Shown here: piece by piece, positions 1-11,180 of the stretch
How the letters are laid out: each line of letters begins with the position of its first letter
How positions within the stretch are numbered: position 1 is the first letter of the stretch
Source of the DNA: Caenorhabditis remanei
Lineage: Eukaryota; Nematoda; Chromadorea; Rhabditida; Rhabditidae
Assembly (NCBI RefSeq): GCF_010183535.1
Contig: NC_071333.1
Location: forward strand, 12,026,587 to 12,090,586
Length of the DNA stretch: 64,000 nucleotides
Reading direction: 5' to 3'
Notes under the pieces: model-generated
Seen by the model: only the letters and a program-made list of their open reading frames with translations
Databases searched by the model: none
What the model was told of the DNA's origin: nothing
Program-made: the position numbers and the translations under genes

Positions 1-1239
1 TATTCTTCAAAATTGGATAGTTTTTTGAATGCCTTTTTTATCTGCGAAATCGTTTGCAAAGATGACCTTATCCAAAGTCAAAATCTTTGTGAATCGATGA
101 ATCAAATTCAAAAATGGTGTCATCCGACAGCAGTCGATTCAAGGACTTTTGTATAATTGCCCGTTGTTTGGTTGCCTACGTCTCCCGTACCGTTTCTTCA
201 CAATGGTCAGAAAAGAGCGAGAGAGAGACAGAACAATATCTTTGTTTAGAAGGGTTTCATTTCGGAAACTTTTCGGAAACGACACAGACAGAAGAACACG
301 CAACTTTCAAAAGTGTTGATTCCTGAAAGAATGAAATGAAAATGTTTAGAACATAAACAACAACGACAGTTTCTTTACTTTGACTGGAAAATTCTTTTCA
401 TAAATTTCTATTTATTCAGCAACTGGAAAACCAGTATGTGTAAGTACATTTCAATTTTTTATGATTGGTATCTTTTCTCATGATGACCTCAAAAAACACT
501 AAAATGCATTATAAAATGCGTTCAATATTTGTATTTTCACTACAGAGATTAATCAATGAATCGGAAGAACCTGTTTCAAATAACCGCTCTTTCTCGTGGA
601 GACCAATTCTTTCTCGTTGAAATTCATTCAACAGATTTTTAGATGCATAATTTTTGCAAATTTTCCGATTCAGAAGTCTAAGTTTTTTCATTCCTTACAT
701 CAGTATGTCTTATCAATAAATTGTGGTATGGAAATATAGTTGGCGGGAAGTGAAAGAGCCGCAGACACTTTATGATAACAAAACATTCCATTCTTAAACA
801 CATTTATCAATTTAGACACTTTATACCTAACTAAACTCCGGCAAAACGTACAACTTTTAATTTTCCTTCTCTGAAATGCGAATTCCATTAAAATAATCGT
901 TTCTGTTAGACCCTTATACGTCTTTTTTGACTTGCGTTTTGGTCTTTTGTGGTTTGGCTAATCTTCTCAATGTCCCCTCTGTACAGTTTCAATAGTTTCT
1001 TTCTTCTTCTTTAGTTTTTTTTCTCTTTTTCTCTCGTCTCATTTATCAAGTAGCTAAACCAACATGATATGAAAGTTTAAATTTCCTTTTTTTGGAAAAT
1101 AGCGCAGTTATCTCTCAGTTCCCTTCCTTTCTCGATATGATATTAAGAAAAAAGAAAAAAACTGTTACTTTCTAGTTTGTAAGAATTTTATTCCAATCGG
1201 GCAAATGATTGCCATTCGAATAATATATTATGTTTTCAG
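1..1239. other. Gene-free upstream region of tbc-7
   Basis: I see no convincing coding exon here; the short ORFs lack codon structure and splice support. One candidate 20-nt exon lies at 420-439, preceded by TTTATTCAG and followed by GTAAGT. Joining it to the exon at 1240 gives no open frame, so it could only be 5' UTR. The region probably holds the distal promoter of the longest tbc-7 isoform. Confidence 0.5.
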
Positions 1240-1265
1240 AACCGGGTCTTCTAAACCTGGCAGCA

Positions 1266-4200
1266 ATGTTCCAAGCTGGTGCCGACATGAGCGACACCAG
1301 CGGGGACGAAGATGAGGTGGTCCCCGCCAGAGTTGGTCAAGCCGTCGGCCGAACCAATGAATCTGAAGTTGATAATGAAGAAGGAAACAATTTTTTTCGA
1401 GTGAGCTCTATTGTTTCATTCATCTAATTACTTGAACATTTACAGTTCCAGAGGGCCGCTCCTGTCTATCCGAAGCATATGATCAATCACAACTTGGATG
1501 GAACTACGACAGGAATGCGACGAACTACCAGCTCGATCGCGTTTGTTTCCCACGATTTATAACACTCAATGTATTCATAAAGTTTCAGAAGAATTTCTAT
1601 GGCCATTCGTCGATCACTACGTTTGCCACGTCGTTCTGAAGCAAGGATGGCCGCTAGAGAGGAACAGATTTTGATTGAGGCTGTGGTGAGTTTGGATTTT
1701 TGGTGCATTTTTTCAGACTGAAAATTGGGGAAGATATACCTCAAGAAATTGGTTAGCTACATCTTACGTCCAGAAATTTTAGAAAACTTTTTTTCTAAAA
1801 AAATGCTTGGTCGGGTTGAAAAAATACTTGCTAGTGGAATCGACATCAGATTACAAAAATGCGAACGTGATCTTTTGAAATGAAACGGCAAACCCGCTAC
1901 AAACATTTACAAACAAGATTAATTTCATTCATTTTGAAAGACACGTTTTTTTTCTGCTCAAACTTGATTTTGAACTTGTGTCCGTGTTTTAGGTACACCT
2001 CGATGAAAATATTTCACAACTTGAAAAAGATATTAATGAATCCATCCACATTACACTATTAGAATCAAAAGTGTTCGGTCATTCGCGTTCATAGAATTCA
2101 ACGAAATATTCAAGTAAACAGCACAGACGCAGACACACAAATTATTCATGGTGAACCTCAGCGGTCGGTTGCGTCCTAGTAGTGGCGTGAGCCCCACTGC
2201 GGACTATTGACAGCTGCGAGGAAAAGAAAAGACGAAATACGCGTACTAGTGCCCAACGCCCCGCTTTCGTCCGCATAGCGCACCCATTTCCCAACAACAC
2301 ATCATTGAAACGTTGCGGCACAAATAGCCAGCTTCGGGCACCCGTTGTTCTTTTCCCCTCCGCTCAATACAAGCTTATTTTGTCAATAGATGGAACAAAG
2401 ACTACACGTTTTGAAACATTGAATTGCACCAACTTATTCAAACGACGAGTAGCTAGTTTCCGTAGACGACCGTTTTTCGGTGAGTTGTAAAAAAGATTCA
2501 CAGAAAACGGTTCTTTCGAGAACTGACACATTAAATTATTACGTTTTGAATACAATCGAAAATTGAGAAGTTTAAACAAAATTAAATCAAATTTACACAA
2601 AAAATGAGAATAATTCAGTTATGTCGGGACAACCGGGACCATCGGTAAGAATATCGGAGTGTTGTTTTTCATATTGTGGGGTTATTTTTTCGTTTGTATT
2701 TTTATATTAGTGTGATGTGTGGTATGCATAGAAACAAATATTGAGTAAAACATTTCACAGAACAACATTTGCAGCCTGAAGGACCTCTTTTCACCGAGAA
2801 CACCAGGGACACTCGGATTGGTGAATCGCATGTGCCGAATCTTCTCCAGGAAATCATCGATAACAAGCGTCTAAACAGATATGATAAGGTGAGTAGGTTT
2901 ATTTCAGATGTTTTATTACAAGATTGCTTATTAAGAGATTTAGTGTTTCCTGCTCAAAAACTGTGACTTAAAATCAAAGACTTCAATTTCTGATGAAGTT
3001 TTTTGGCTACAAGTTACCTTAAAACAAACATGTACTATTATGTTAATCTTTTCTATTCTTGAACTTCGAACTTGACCGCCAGTGCAACGCGGCAAACTGT
3101 GTTTGCCGCTCGTCTCAAGAACTTTTTTGTGAGCAAAGGCGGAGCCAACCACCGTTTTCCTCAGTTCCCGCGGCTTCAGCGCTCTTGGCTCCAGACAGTT
3201 CGGATTCACACCCTTACGATATATTATTATCTTATTTTCTCATAATATCGAAACAATGGGATTTGACCCAATTAGGAACCCCTACTCCGAAGAGGAGTAT
3301 TTTGAACTTCCTAAAATCGAAAGTCTACGCGAACGTCTCGAAGCAAAACGGCTCAAAATTACTGAAATTTTGTCTAAATTTATTGCTTCGTCAGAAGATT
3401 CTGGTCTAGAAACTGATATTGATGACAGTTTCCGAACCAGGGCTCCATATCTAAATTTTTCGGTAAGTTTCTTGACTTTTTAGAAAAAGTGTACGTAGTG
3501 TGCTGTTGAAAACAAATTAGGACCAGGTGTTTGCTTCAAAGATTTCTCACCGCTAGGAAAAACAAAAACAACAACAACAACAATCCTGAAAAGTGCTAAT
3601 CCACTTCCCAATCCATTGTTTTCAGGTCAAAAAACTAATACGACGAACGGATTGGCCGGTTTGTCACGAAATTCGTGGAAATCTCTGGAAAGAACTCTGC
3701 AATACAAAGGACTGGTCAAGCAGCAAACGTCTTTATTATGATGAGGCAATTGAATATGACAGAATCAACCAAGGTACGTTTTTCCCGCTTCTTTGTCAAC
3801 TATATCTTCAAAATTGACTCAAAACTTGAAGAAGAGGTAAGTAAGTAAAAACCAGCATGAGCCAGCTGATCGAGAGTGCCAGTTGCAATGTTTTTCTTTG
3901 TCTTGTGGGAGAGAAAAGAAAAAATGGAACTAAAAGTAGAAATTTGCGCATGCCGCGTTGCAAATAAACTCTCTATCCAAGCACTATGTGTATTTATTCC
4001 GCATGATGATGCGGTGTCAAGACTCATGTTGTTTACCCGACAATCGAAATTTTGAGGAAAAAACGGCGGGAAATCTTTGGTGGCGGATTGTGTGATTTTA
4101 TCAAAGCAAAGCATATGAAAACAAGATATGAATTTGACAGTGACTGCAAAAAAAGCAAAAAATTAAAAATTTTGATTGATTTTTTTTCAGGCAAAAAGCA

Positions 4201-6345
4201 ATCGCCACAAATCCTAGCTGACGAGGGAGGTGTTCTCAACAATTTTGATTTGAAGGAGGTTGGATCTGTCAAGTTGATTCGTCTTCTTCTGATTATCGAG
4301 AGACTCCGTCCAGAAATCGTCTACGCACCGGTAAGTTTGTTTCTCGACGACACGTAGATCATAACCTAACTTCTAAAAATTTCAGACAATCTATCCACTT
4401 TGCTCTCTGCTTCTCCATTTCAATGATGACGATGCTGACTGTTTTGCGTGTATCAACTACTTGCTTAATACCAAGGTAACTTTTCTCTTATTCATTCCAA
4501 TTTTCTACAATTTCACTTCCAGGGTTTCATTATGACAGCACCAGTTCAATGGGCCGCATCCAGTCATACAATTTTGGCACTTGTCAAAAAGCATAAATCC
4601 GCAGCGTACGTGCTGCTGAAAAGAAGACTTGGCACCACTGACGACAGTGTGCTCGTGAAATGCGTAAGTGAAATCATTTCTTTCTTTTCTCCATAGAGAA
4701 AAAAATTAAAACGGCAAAAAATGGAATTTAATGGTCCGTTGTTTAGATCGAGGATTGGTTGTTATGGCTCTTCCAATATCTGCCATTGCCATACGTTTGT
4801 CGAATCGTCGATTGCTATTTCGCAGAAGGACACAAATTTCTTATTCGCTCTGCTATTTCTATCGTTTACATTTGGTCCAAAGTGCATAAGGTATATAGTA
4901 AGACTGTTGTGAAGAAAATTCAATATTTTTGTGTTTCTAGAGAGGAATGGAGGACTTCAGTGGTAAATCAATACAAGAAAAGATCGACTGTATCAAGAAG
5001 GAATTCATGGATGTTGCCACTAATATCTCGGTATGATGAATCAAATTTAATATCAGTGAAAGAAGTAATGTAGGAATGAATTTGAATTCTGGAAATAATG
5101 AATTGCGTCCCTGAATTCGTGAAAATAGTTGTTTGGACCTGTGAAAATACCAATTTTGTTACTTGTACAGTTCTGCAAACAATAGTAACAAGCAACACAA
5201 AGAGTGCTAGCTTTTTGTTGTGGTTTTCAAAAGAGAGTCATCACTTTCTTTTCCATAGTTTCTTTTAGTTCAACTATGATATCAAGAATGGTTAAGGTAT
5301 TCCTTCAACTAATTCTTATTTTGATTTCCCGCTCAAAAATGCAATTCTTTCCAGGTGAGCACCAGCACCTTCATCGCAACAGCTGTCAAAATTCGTAACC
5401 TGCAATCGGCGACTATTGCAAAACTTCAGTCGCAATATGAAGATGAGGTGAGAGATTAAAGAAACATTTATTTTTTATGACACTATTATGTTTTCAGCTG
5501 CGAGACGAAGTCATTCAGCGTCCACGTGCCGTCAAGAGAGTACGTCGCACCATTTTCTGTGAAGCGTTCAAATCATGTCTTGTGGACAATGGTAACTAAA
5601 TATTTGAATTGGGTAAATTATAAAAATATTTTTCAGATACTGCTATCGAGTTGATGTCGTACATGCCTGAGAGACTTCAATTGGTCACTCCAACTTTGGC
5701 TTACCAATTGAGCCAAGATGGTACCAGTTTCTACAACTTCTGGAACAAGTGAGTTAGCTGAAAGTCGGAAGTCAAAAACTAATATTCTTTTCAGGATTGA
5801 CAGACTCGATCAGACTATTATCATCATCAAGAGCACTACTGGAGCTATCTTCGGAGCTTACTGTAGCTCTACATGGGCTGAGAGACATGACCGTAAAGAG
5901 AGAACAAGATCAAAGTAAGAAACGAAATCTTACTTGTTTTTATTTAATTGTTGTGTTTCAGGTACTGGGGAACTGGAGAGTCTTATGTGTTCCGTATGAA
6001 CAAGGATATGGAACTTCCTGAGATTTACCAATGGGTTGGAAATTCTCCAGATGTCACTTCATCCGATTGCCCACAATATTTCATGTCTGCTACTGATAAA
6101 TCATTTGTGGTAAGTAGGCTCTGCAGCTGCTGAAAACTATTCTATAGCGAAATTTGATACAGATTTTGAGAACAAAAATTTTTTTGCAGATTGGATCGGG
6201 AGGCAGCGATGCAATCCGTATTGACGAGGAGTTGACCCATGGAATGACAGGACCAAGTAACACATTCAACAGCCCGAAACTTTGCGACGAGGGAGCATTT
6301 GATATTTATGAACTTGAAGTGTTCCATGTTACTTCCAGCGACTGA
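1266..6345 (+). CDS. tbc-7: TBC and TLDc domain protein, TBC1D24 type (tbc-7)
   Basis: A TBC (Rab-GAP-like) domain followed by a C-terminal TLDc domain, the arrangement of human TBC1D24, which acts in neuronal vesicle traffic. Twelve shared exons (3626-3773, 4191-4330, 4386-4475, 4523-4663, 4747-4890, 4941-5030, 5355-5447, 5498-5591, 5637-5748, 5795-5914, 5962-6109, 6190-6345) encode 491 residues. TLDc signs are STTGAIFGAYCSSTW, GTGESYVFRM and IGSGGSDAIRIDE. The TBC part lacks the IxxDxxR arginine finger and has YAPTIYPLCSLL near the usual YxQ, so classical Rab-GAP catalysis is doubtful. Three alternative 5' ends all join in phase 0. A (1266-1400, 1446-1540, 1589-1685, then 2775-2888) gives about 638 aa, B (2621-2644, then 2775-2888) about 537 aa, and C (3256-3462) about 560 aa. 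An in-frame ATG at 1230 overlaps the acceptor at 1239, so I chose 1266. The symbol rests on domain order plus the neighbouring collagen. Confidence 0.87.
1686..2620 (+). other. tbc-7 intron with probable internal promoter
   Basis: This intron separates the long-isoform exons from alternative first exon B. Around 2150-2330 it turns GC-richer than its surroundings, which fits a promoter for isoform B, whose ATG lies 300-450 bp downstream. No coding exon is visible. Confidence 0.4.
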
Positions 6346-7459
6346 GTACTCTTTCTCTGGATTCCCCAATTGTTTATTTTCTTCTTCTTGTGACGTTCTT
6401 TTCATTTGTTTACTTTTCACCTTTTCCATCCAATAGGTTTATAGTACACTTAGTATAATTCGGGGGGCCTTTGCAATAGGATTCTGCTCCAATAATTCAT
6501 GATACATGTTTAACTATATTCACCCTTTTCATTTTCAAAATTCTATTGATATATTTGATTTTCAGACAAAAGCTTCCAATGATATAAGTTCTTCTTCCCC
6601 CTTTTCCTTTTTCTTTTTCCATTTTGCCAAAATAGTAGTTCACTTTTTTCCCCTCTACATTCCTACTTCTAGTCGATTCCTCGTGTCTGAGAGTTTTAGT
6701 GCTACAACCAGTAATTTGTCAGTATATGTTGCACGAAATTATAATCAAAAACTCATTCCAACCCTCCGCCTCCCATGTTTGCTTTAATTAAAAAGGTCAA
6801 TAAAACTTTGTATTGAATATTTGAGTGATATCTGTTCCGGAATGTTTTTTCTCTGCTCTTTCAACATTTTCGAAGCCAATTAGATCTGAATGAAGCAATG
6901 CTCGTATGCAGTTCAAGCAGAACTATACAAATATATTGGCTGAAATTTTCAAGAAAAAAACTGATTGGATCCAATTTTTGTTTCTGACTATATGAATTCG
7001 TATGCACTCGGAGGACTTTCAGTGTGTTACCGTTGACTTCAACGAGTCTTTCGTATAAACAATGAGTATTCTTTTACGTTTATAAACTACTGGTGGGCAC
7101 GTTTCCCCCAGTCTATCACCTTGTCGATATCTGCAAATTTAGTTATGTACTTTCTTCTTTCCATCAATCCCGTGACTAGCAACCAACGGTTTCCCAAATT
7201 ATCAATTTCCGTCTTTTTCTTCTATAATTTTTGTCTATCTATCTCTTCAATTTCTTTTGACTTCCGTCCTTTTTTGAGTAGGGGTGTTTTTTTGGTTTTT
7301 TAGTTGGCAGAAAAAAATAAACTTAATAATTATTGGAGAGGCGGAGTCTAATTAGTTTCTAAATTACCGTTTATGTATCTCTTTTAAAACTTGAAAACAT
7401 CACCTTTAATAACTATTGTTTTAAGAACACATTATAACTTCAAATATCAAAGTGACATC
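6346..7459. other. tbc-7 3' UTR and intergenic DNA
   Basis: Pyrimidine-rich 3' UTR followed by AT-rich spacer. An AATAAA at 6799-6804 fits the poly(A) signal of tbc-7 and gives a 3' UTR of about 470 nt. ORFs here are short and without splice support. Confidence 0.55.
6799..6804 (+). terminator. Poly(A) signal of tbc-7
   Basis: Canonical AATAAA about 455 nt after the tbc-7 stop codon, the best placed copy before the next gene. Confidence 0.5.
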
Positions 7460-7727
7460 ATGGAAAATGAGGGAAGAAAATGTTGTTCAAAGCACGGTAA
7501 CCATATAATCTTGAGACAAATCAGATGGGTATGTTTCAGCACGATCATGTGGAGAACCTCCAAACAAGAAACTTTGTCCTCAACCATCTGGAAAGCCGTC
7601 CAAGTTTTCCATCCCGTTCAACGGTACAACAGAACCAAAGGAGAACACTAGACCACCAAAACGGACGGCACCGCAGGACAATTTATCCGCCCAAGTGTAC
7701 ATGGTACATCCATACAAACTCTATTGA
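7460..7727 (+). CDS. Small two-exon protein, 74 aa, unknown
   Basis: Two exons, 7460-7496 and 7540-7727, joined across a 43-nt GTAACC...TTTCAG intron, give a continuous 74-codon frame. The protein starts MENEGRKCCSKH and is rich in Pro, Lys, Asn and Cys: a KCC pair, then RSCGEPPNKKLCPQ, and a proline/basic stretch NTRPPKRTAPQDN before an aromatic end VYMVHPYKLY. No signal peptide, membrane span or known domain is visible, so it is probably intracellular. A canonical AATAAA sits 32 nt after the stop. The gene converges on the collagen gene, with only 73 bp between stop codons. It might instead be the 3' end of a longer transcript starting upstream, but nothing coding was found between it and tbc-7. 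Function unknown. Confidence 0.55.
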
Positions 7728-7758
7728 TTCATTCATGTGGTGTAAATGAAGTATACAT

Positions 7759-7764
7759 AATAAA
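7759..7764 (+). terminator. Poly(A) signal of the 74-aa gene
   Basis: AATAAA 32 nt after the plus-strand stop codon and 37 nt short of the collagen stop on the other strand. Confidence 0.5.
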
Positions 7765-7774
7765 TATTCTAAGT

Positions 7775-7780
7775 TTTATT
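7775..7780 (-). terminator. Poly(A) signal of the collagen gene
   Basis: TTTATT on the plus strand, AATAAA on the minus strand, 21 nt past the collagen stop. Together with the facing signal at 7759 it makes the two 3' ends overlap. Confidence 0.5.
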
Positions 7781-7800
7781 GAAAAGTTATTGATAAACAT

Positions 7801-9330
7801 CTATTGTCTCTTCATCATACGCAGTCTTCTTTGGAGGAGCTTCTTGCGCCATTTTCTCTCGAAGTCTTGGAAGTCGTGCATCCGGTTAGCATAGGCGTCG
7901 GCAGCAGCTGTATCAGTTCCTCTGCAAATAAAAATCTGTTACACAATGTTTCATATAAACCCATTTCTCACCTTTCTGGGTCAGCATAGTTCTGCGACGC
8001 TGGGTTTGGAAGACGATGTTCCTTATGACGTGGGAGATGAGATGGTGCAGCTCCATCCCCATATTCTGGACCTTGAACAGAACGGCTAGCATCAGCGGCA
8101 GTGTTTCTGCAACAGACGCATGTTAAGAGTTACTGTTGATTTATTAACTTACTGTTCATCTCCGTATGGTTGTTGTTGATGATGAGAAGGTCTGTGGCGG
8201 TGACTCTTGCGGTGCTGTTGTTGAGCTGGTGCGTATCCTGCAGAATCTGCAGCAGCTGCCGCGGCGGCAGCGGCCGAGCCAGCAACAGGAAGATGAGACG
8301 GCGCAGATCCCTCATTGGCATACTCTGGTTGATTGTGAGTTCTAGCTGGAGCAGCTGGTCTCTGCATATTTGAATATCCACTGACTGGAGTGAATGGTGT
8401 TGGGAACATTTCAGTGAGAATTGGTTGAACACCACAGTCTGATGGACAGTATGAAGCAGGCATTCCTGGATCTCCTGGTGGTCCAGCTGGTCCCTCCATT
8501 CCGTATCCTCCCATCTTTCCTGTCTTTCCAATTCCTCCAATCTCTCCTGGTTGTCCTGGTTGTCCTGGTTGGTTGGATCCCTTTCCGCCTGGACCTGGTG
8601 GTCCTTTCATTCCTTGTGGTCCTGGTGGTCCTACAGGTCCCTTGATTCCAACTCCAGCAATAACGGTGTCCCCTGGTGGTCCATATGGTCCCAGTGGTCC
8701 CTTCTCACCCTTTGGTCCTGGTGGTCCTGGAAGTCCTGGTCCACCATCAACTCCTTCCATTCCGATTGTTCCTTGCATTCCGGTCATTCCTGGGTTTCCA
8801 GTCATTCCTCTCTCTCCTTGTGCTCCACGTGGTCCTGGTGGTCCTGCTGGACAAATGACACATGGAAGCTCTGGTTCGGACTCTGGCTGAATATCGAACC
8901 CATCATCACCAGAACGTCCTTGTCTTCCAGCATCTCCTGGTTGTCCATCTGGTCCTGGAGCTCCTGGTGGTCCAGGTGGTCCAGTTGGGCAAGATAACAT
9001 AAAGCATCCTTTGCAGAATGCACCTCCCATCCATGCACTTCTTGCTTTTCTTGAGAAATATTGAATTCCGGGAACTGCGTCACCTTGTCTAATCTCCATC
9101 AATTCATTCCAAACCATGTCGGATTTTGCCTGGAAAACACCCTGATTAGCGTTATTCAAAAAGGACAAAAATGTGTTTACTACCTTAATTCCATCAGATA
9201 GCATAGAAATCTCTTGGAGTACATTGTCCGATTTGTGGAAGAGCATTGGAACAGAAAACACAGCTACAACCAGTGCAAACGTCGACACGACAATCGACGC
9301 AACCGCGGCGTCATAGAAGTTATCCCGCAT
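7801..9330 (-). CDS. dpy-8: Cuticle collagen (probably dpy-8)
   Basis: Structural protein of the nematode cuticle, secreted by hypodermis. Exons 9330-9184, 9129-8153, 8106-7972 and 7921-7801 encode about 459 aa. The 54-nt first intron is itself open, so a naive ORF reads through it. The order is standard for cuticle collagens: a short N-terminus, a hydrophobic segment ([19 protein letters not shown], residues about 9-27), a subtilisin-type site SRKAR in homology box A, a Cys cluster CKGCFMLSC, then interrupted Gly-X-Y blocks flanked by further Cys pairs (CVICP, YCPSDC). The C-terminal tail is unusual: an Ala run of nine, then a His/Gln-rich stretch and a basic end RRLRMMKRQ, making it longer than the usual 290-350 aa. 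The dpy-8 name comes from remembered synteny beside tbc-7, not from a residue-level comparison. Confidence 0.9.
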
Positions 9331-9395
9331 TGTGGGAAAATGTGTGTAGAAATGAAAACGAGGAAAAGTCTGAGAAGCTGCATTCCATACCGAGA

Positions 9396-9405
9396 CTTAT
9401 AAGCA
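9396..9405 (-). promoter_or_regulatory. TATA-like box of the collagen gene
   Basis: The minus strand reads GCTTATAAGT about 70 bp upstream of the collagen ATG, a position compatible with a TATA box and a short 5' UTR. Confidence 0.4.
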
Positions 9406-9432
9406 GCGGATATAGGTCACTGGGTAAAACTC

Positions 9433-9595
9433 GATAAGGCGCGATTAGGCTTTTCTTTTTTCGAGGTCATTTCATCATGAACGATTTCTCCCGATCACTT
9501 TCGGTTTTTTCCGTTATCGCGCGACCGCAGAAATGAGACAACGTCTCATTACTTTCAATTTCTCTTTTTTCATCTCGGTGCGATACATCGATAAG
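9433..9595. promoter_or_regulatory. Two GATAAG sites upstream of the collagen
   Basis: GATAAG occurs at 9433-9438 and 9590-9595. Hypodermal GATA factors of the ELT-3 class are known to bind such sites in C. elegans collagen promoters. Assignment here is inference from position. Confidence 0.3.
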
Positions 9596-10005
9596 GGATG
9601 AGAAAATTGCATATGTTCAATTGTGTCAGTCAGTCATTTATTTGTCGAGAAAAGATAGTGAACTTGATAGATTAAGAATAAAATTCGGTGACAGGACGAC
9701 TGCAACAAGGAAGAAATATAAGAGATGAGGTGATGCTATTTTGACGGTTCTAAGGGACTGACTGAACGATGATCATACGTATGGAATGTTTGATTTTTTG
9801 TCTCACTTGCAATGATTGATAGAATAAGTTTGAAATGATCAAGAGACAATTGATAGGGACGCAATTAATTGAGAAGAGGCCAAGCAGGGGAGTTACAAAA
9901 AATGATATCAGCGATTTCAGATTAATAAGAAAATTTGTGACGTTAGGTTCTGGGTTCAGTCAATTGGATAATGTCGAGAAACAGACGAAATGTTGAATTC
10001 ATCAT

Positions 10006-11180
10006 TTACTTCTTATTCTTCTTCTTGACGTCAGTGTCGTTGTTGTCATCAGACTGGGAGTATATGAGCGACTGAAATATCTTTCTTAATCTTTCGAAAA
10101 AAGATTAGGCCAAAAAAAAAGATCACAGAAAACACATGCGTAACTAATACGCTACGTCACAATGTCTTACCTTTCCAAGTCCTTCGAAACTGAGACAAAG
10201 ATCTGCGAGACCGGCATCATGCTCGTTTCCAATGTCGGAATCCATGCTAGGCATCTTGATGATGTTGTCCTCTTGGAAAGTACGGAGAAGACGTTTGTCG
10301 TTGGTCTTCAGCTCAACACATGAGCGAGTTTTTCCGAGATCTCCGAGTTTGATGTGCTTCTTTACATTTGGACGCTCTCCAATGGTGTCGAAGGTTGCTA
10401 AAAAGTATAAAATATGATTCTTTCTTTATTATAAACCACTTACGATGCTCTGGAATCGAGCTCACGGAGCATTGGCTTTTTGGAGAGCTGTCGTTGCTGT
10501 CCTTTTTACGAGACGCCATGCTGTTGAGTTTCTTACGAATATCAAACTCACTTGAAGACTTTGGCATCACTGAAAAAATAATCTGAACAATTATACGAAA
10601 CTCTAGGAAGACACAACAACATAAGCCAAAAAATGGCTGTGTCTGAATTGGGCAAAGTGATTCCCTTGGCACCTTTTTCTTGCTAATGAGAGAAAACTAA
10701 CGAAAAATAACATGTGAGGGTGGAGAACTTTTTGTGAAGGTTTCCGTTTCAATTTTCGATGCTTCATAGTGTTTTTGAAACCGGAAATCAAGCAGGAAAT
10801 CGAATTCGTTGAGTCTAAACACCTAAACTGCTGACTACTATGGTTTTGGCTCTCCATCTGTGTTTTAATACTTCAAAATTGATTTTGAAATCATTACAGA
10901 AAAAGTTTTTGCCAAACAAAGAGAAGCAGTGGAAGACAAATGAAAGTTTTTGAGAGACAAATCACAGCTTTTCAATTCTCTCTCAAAACCATCTAATTAG
11001 TGGACAGAATGTGCATTGTGATATTCTTGAAATACTGATATATGCCATTTCAAATAACAAAAACATCAAAAAACTACTGAAAACTATACCTCTGATTTCA
11101 TTTTTTTCAAGAAGGGTTTCACGAGCTTTTTTACTAAAGCCTCGATGAGAACCGTTACCATTGCTGAAGCTCTCGTCCAT
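10006..11180 (-). CDS. Unrecognised basic/Ser-rich protein, four exons
   Basis: Exons 11180-11090, 10569-10444, 10397-10171 and 10071-10006 join in frame to about 169 aa. I do not recognise a family. The N-terminal half is Ser/Lys/Arg-rich (MDESFSNGNGSHRGF, then SSSEFDIRKKLNSMASRKKD, then Ser/Pro). The C-terminal half is more ordered (TFDTIGERPNVKKHIKLGDL, KTRSCVELKTNDKRLL), then acidic and hydrophobic (DAGLADLCLSFEGLGK), ending in an Asp/Asn stretch and a Lys-rich tail VKKKNKK. There is no signal peptide or membrane span. The pattern suggests a small intracellular, possibly phosphorylated regulator. I considered endosulfine/ARPP19 because of its size, but the FDSGDY motif is absent. The first intron is long (520 nt) and may hold regulatory sequence. 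Confidence 0.72.

Noticed and set aside
8170..8997. Several plus-strand ORFs up to 148 codons
   Set aside because: They are antisense shadows of the Gly-X-Y coding region; the Trp/Ser/Val or Pro/Gly repeats follow from the collagen codons.
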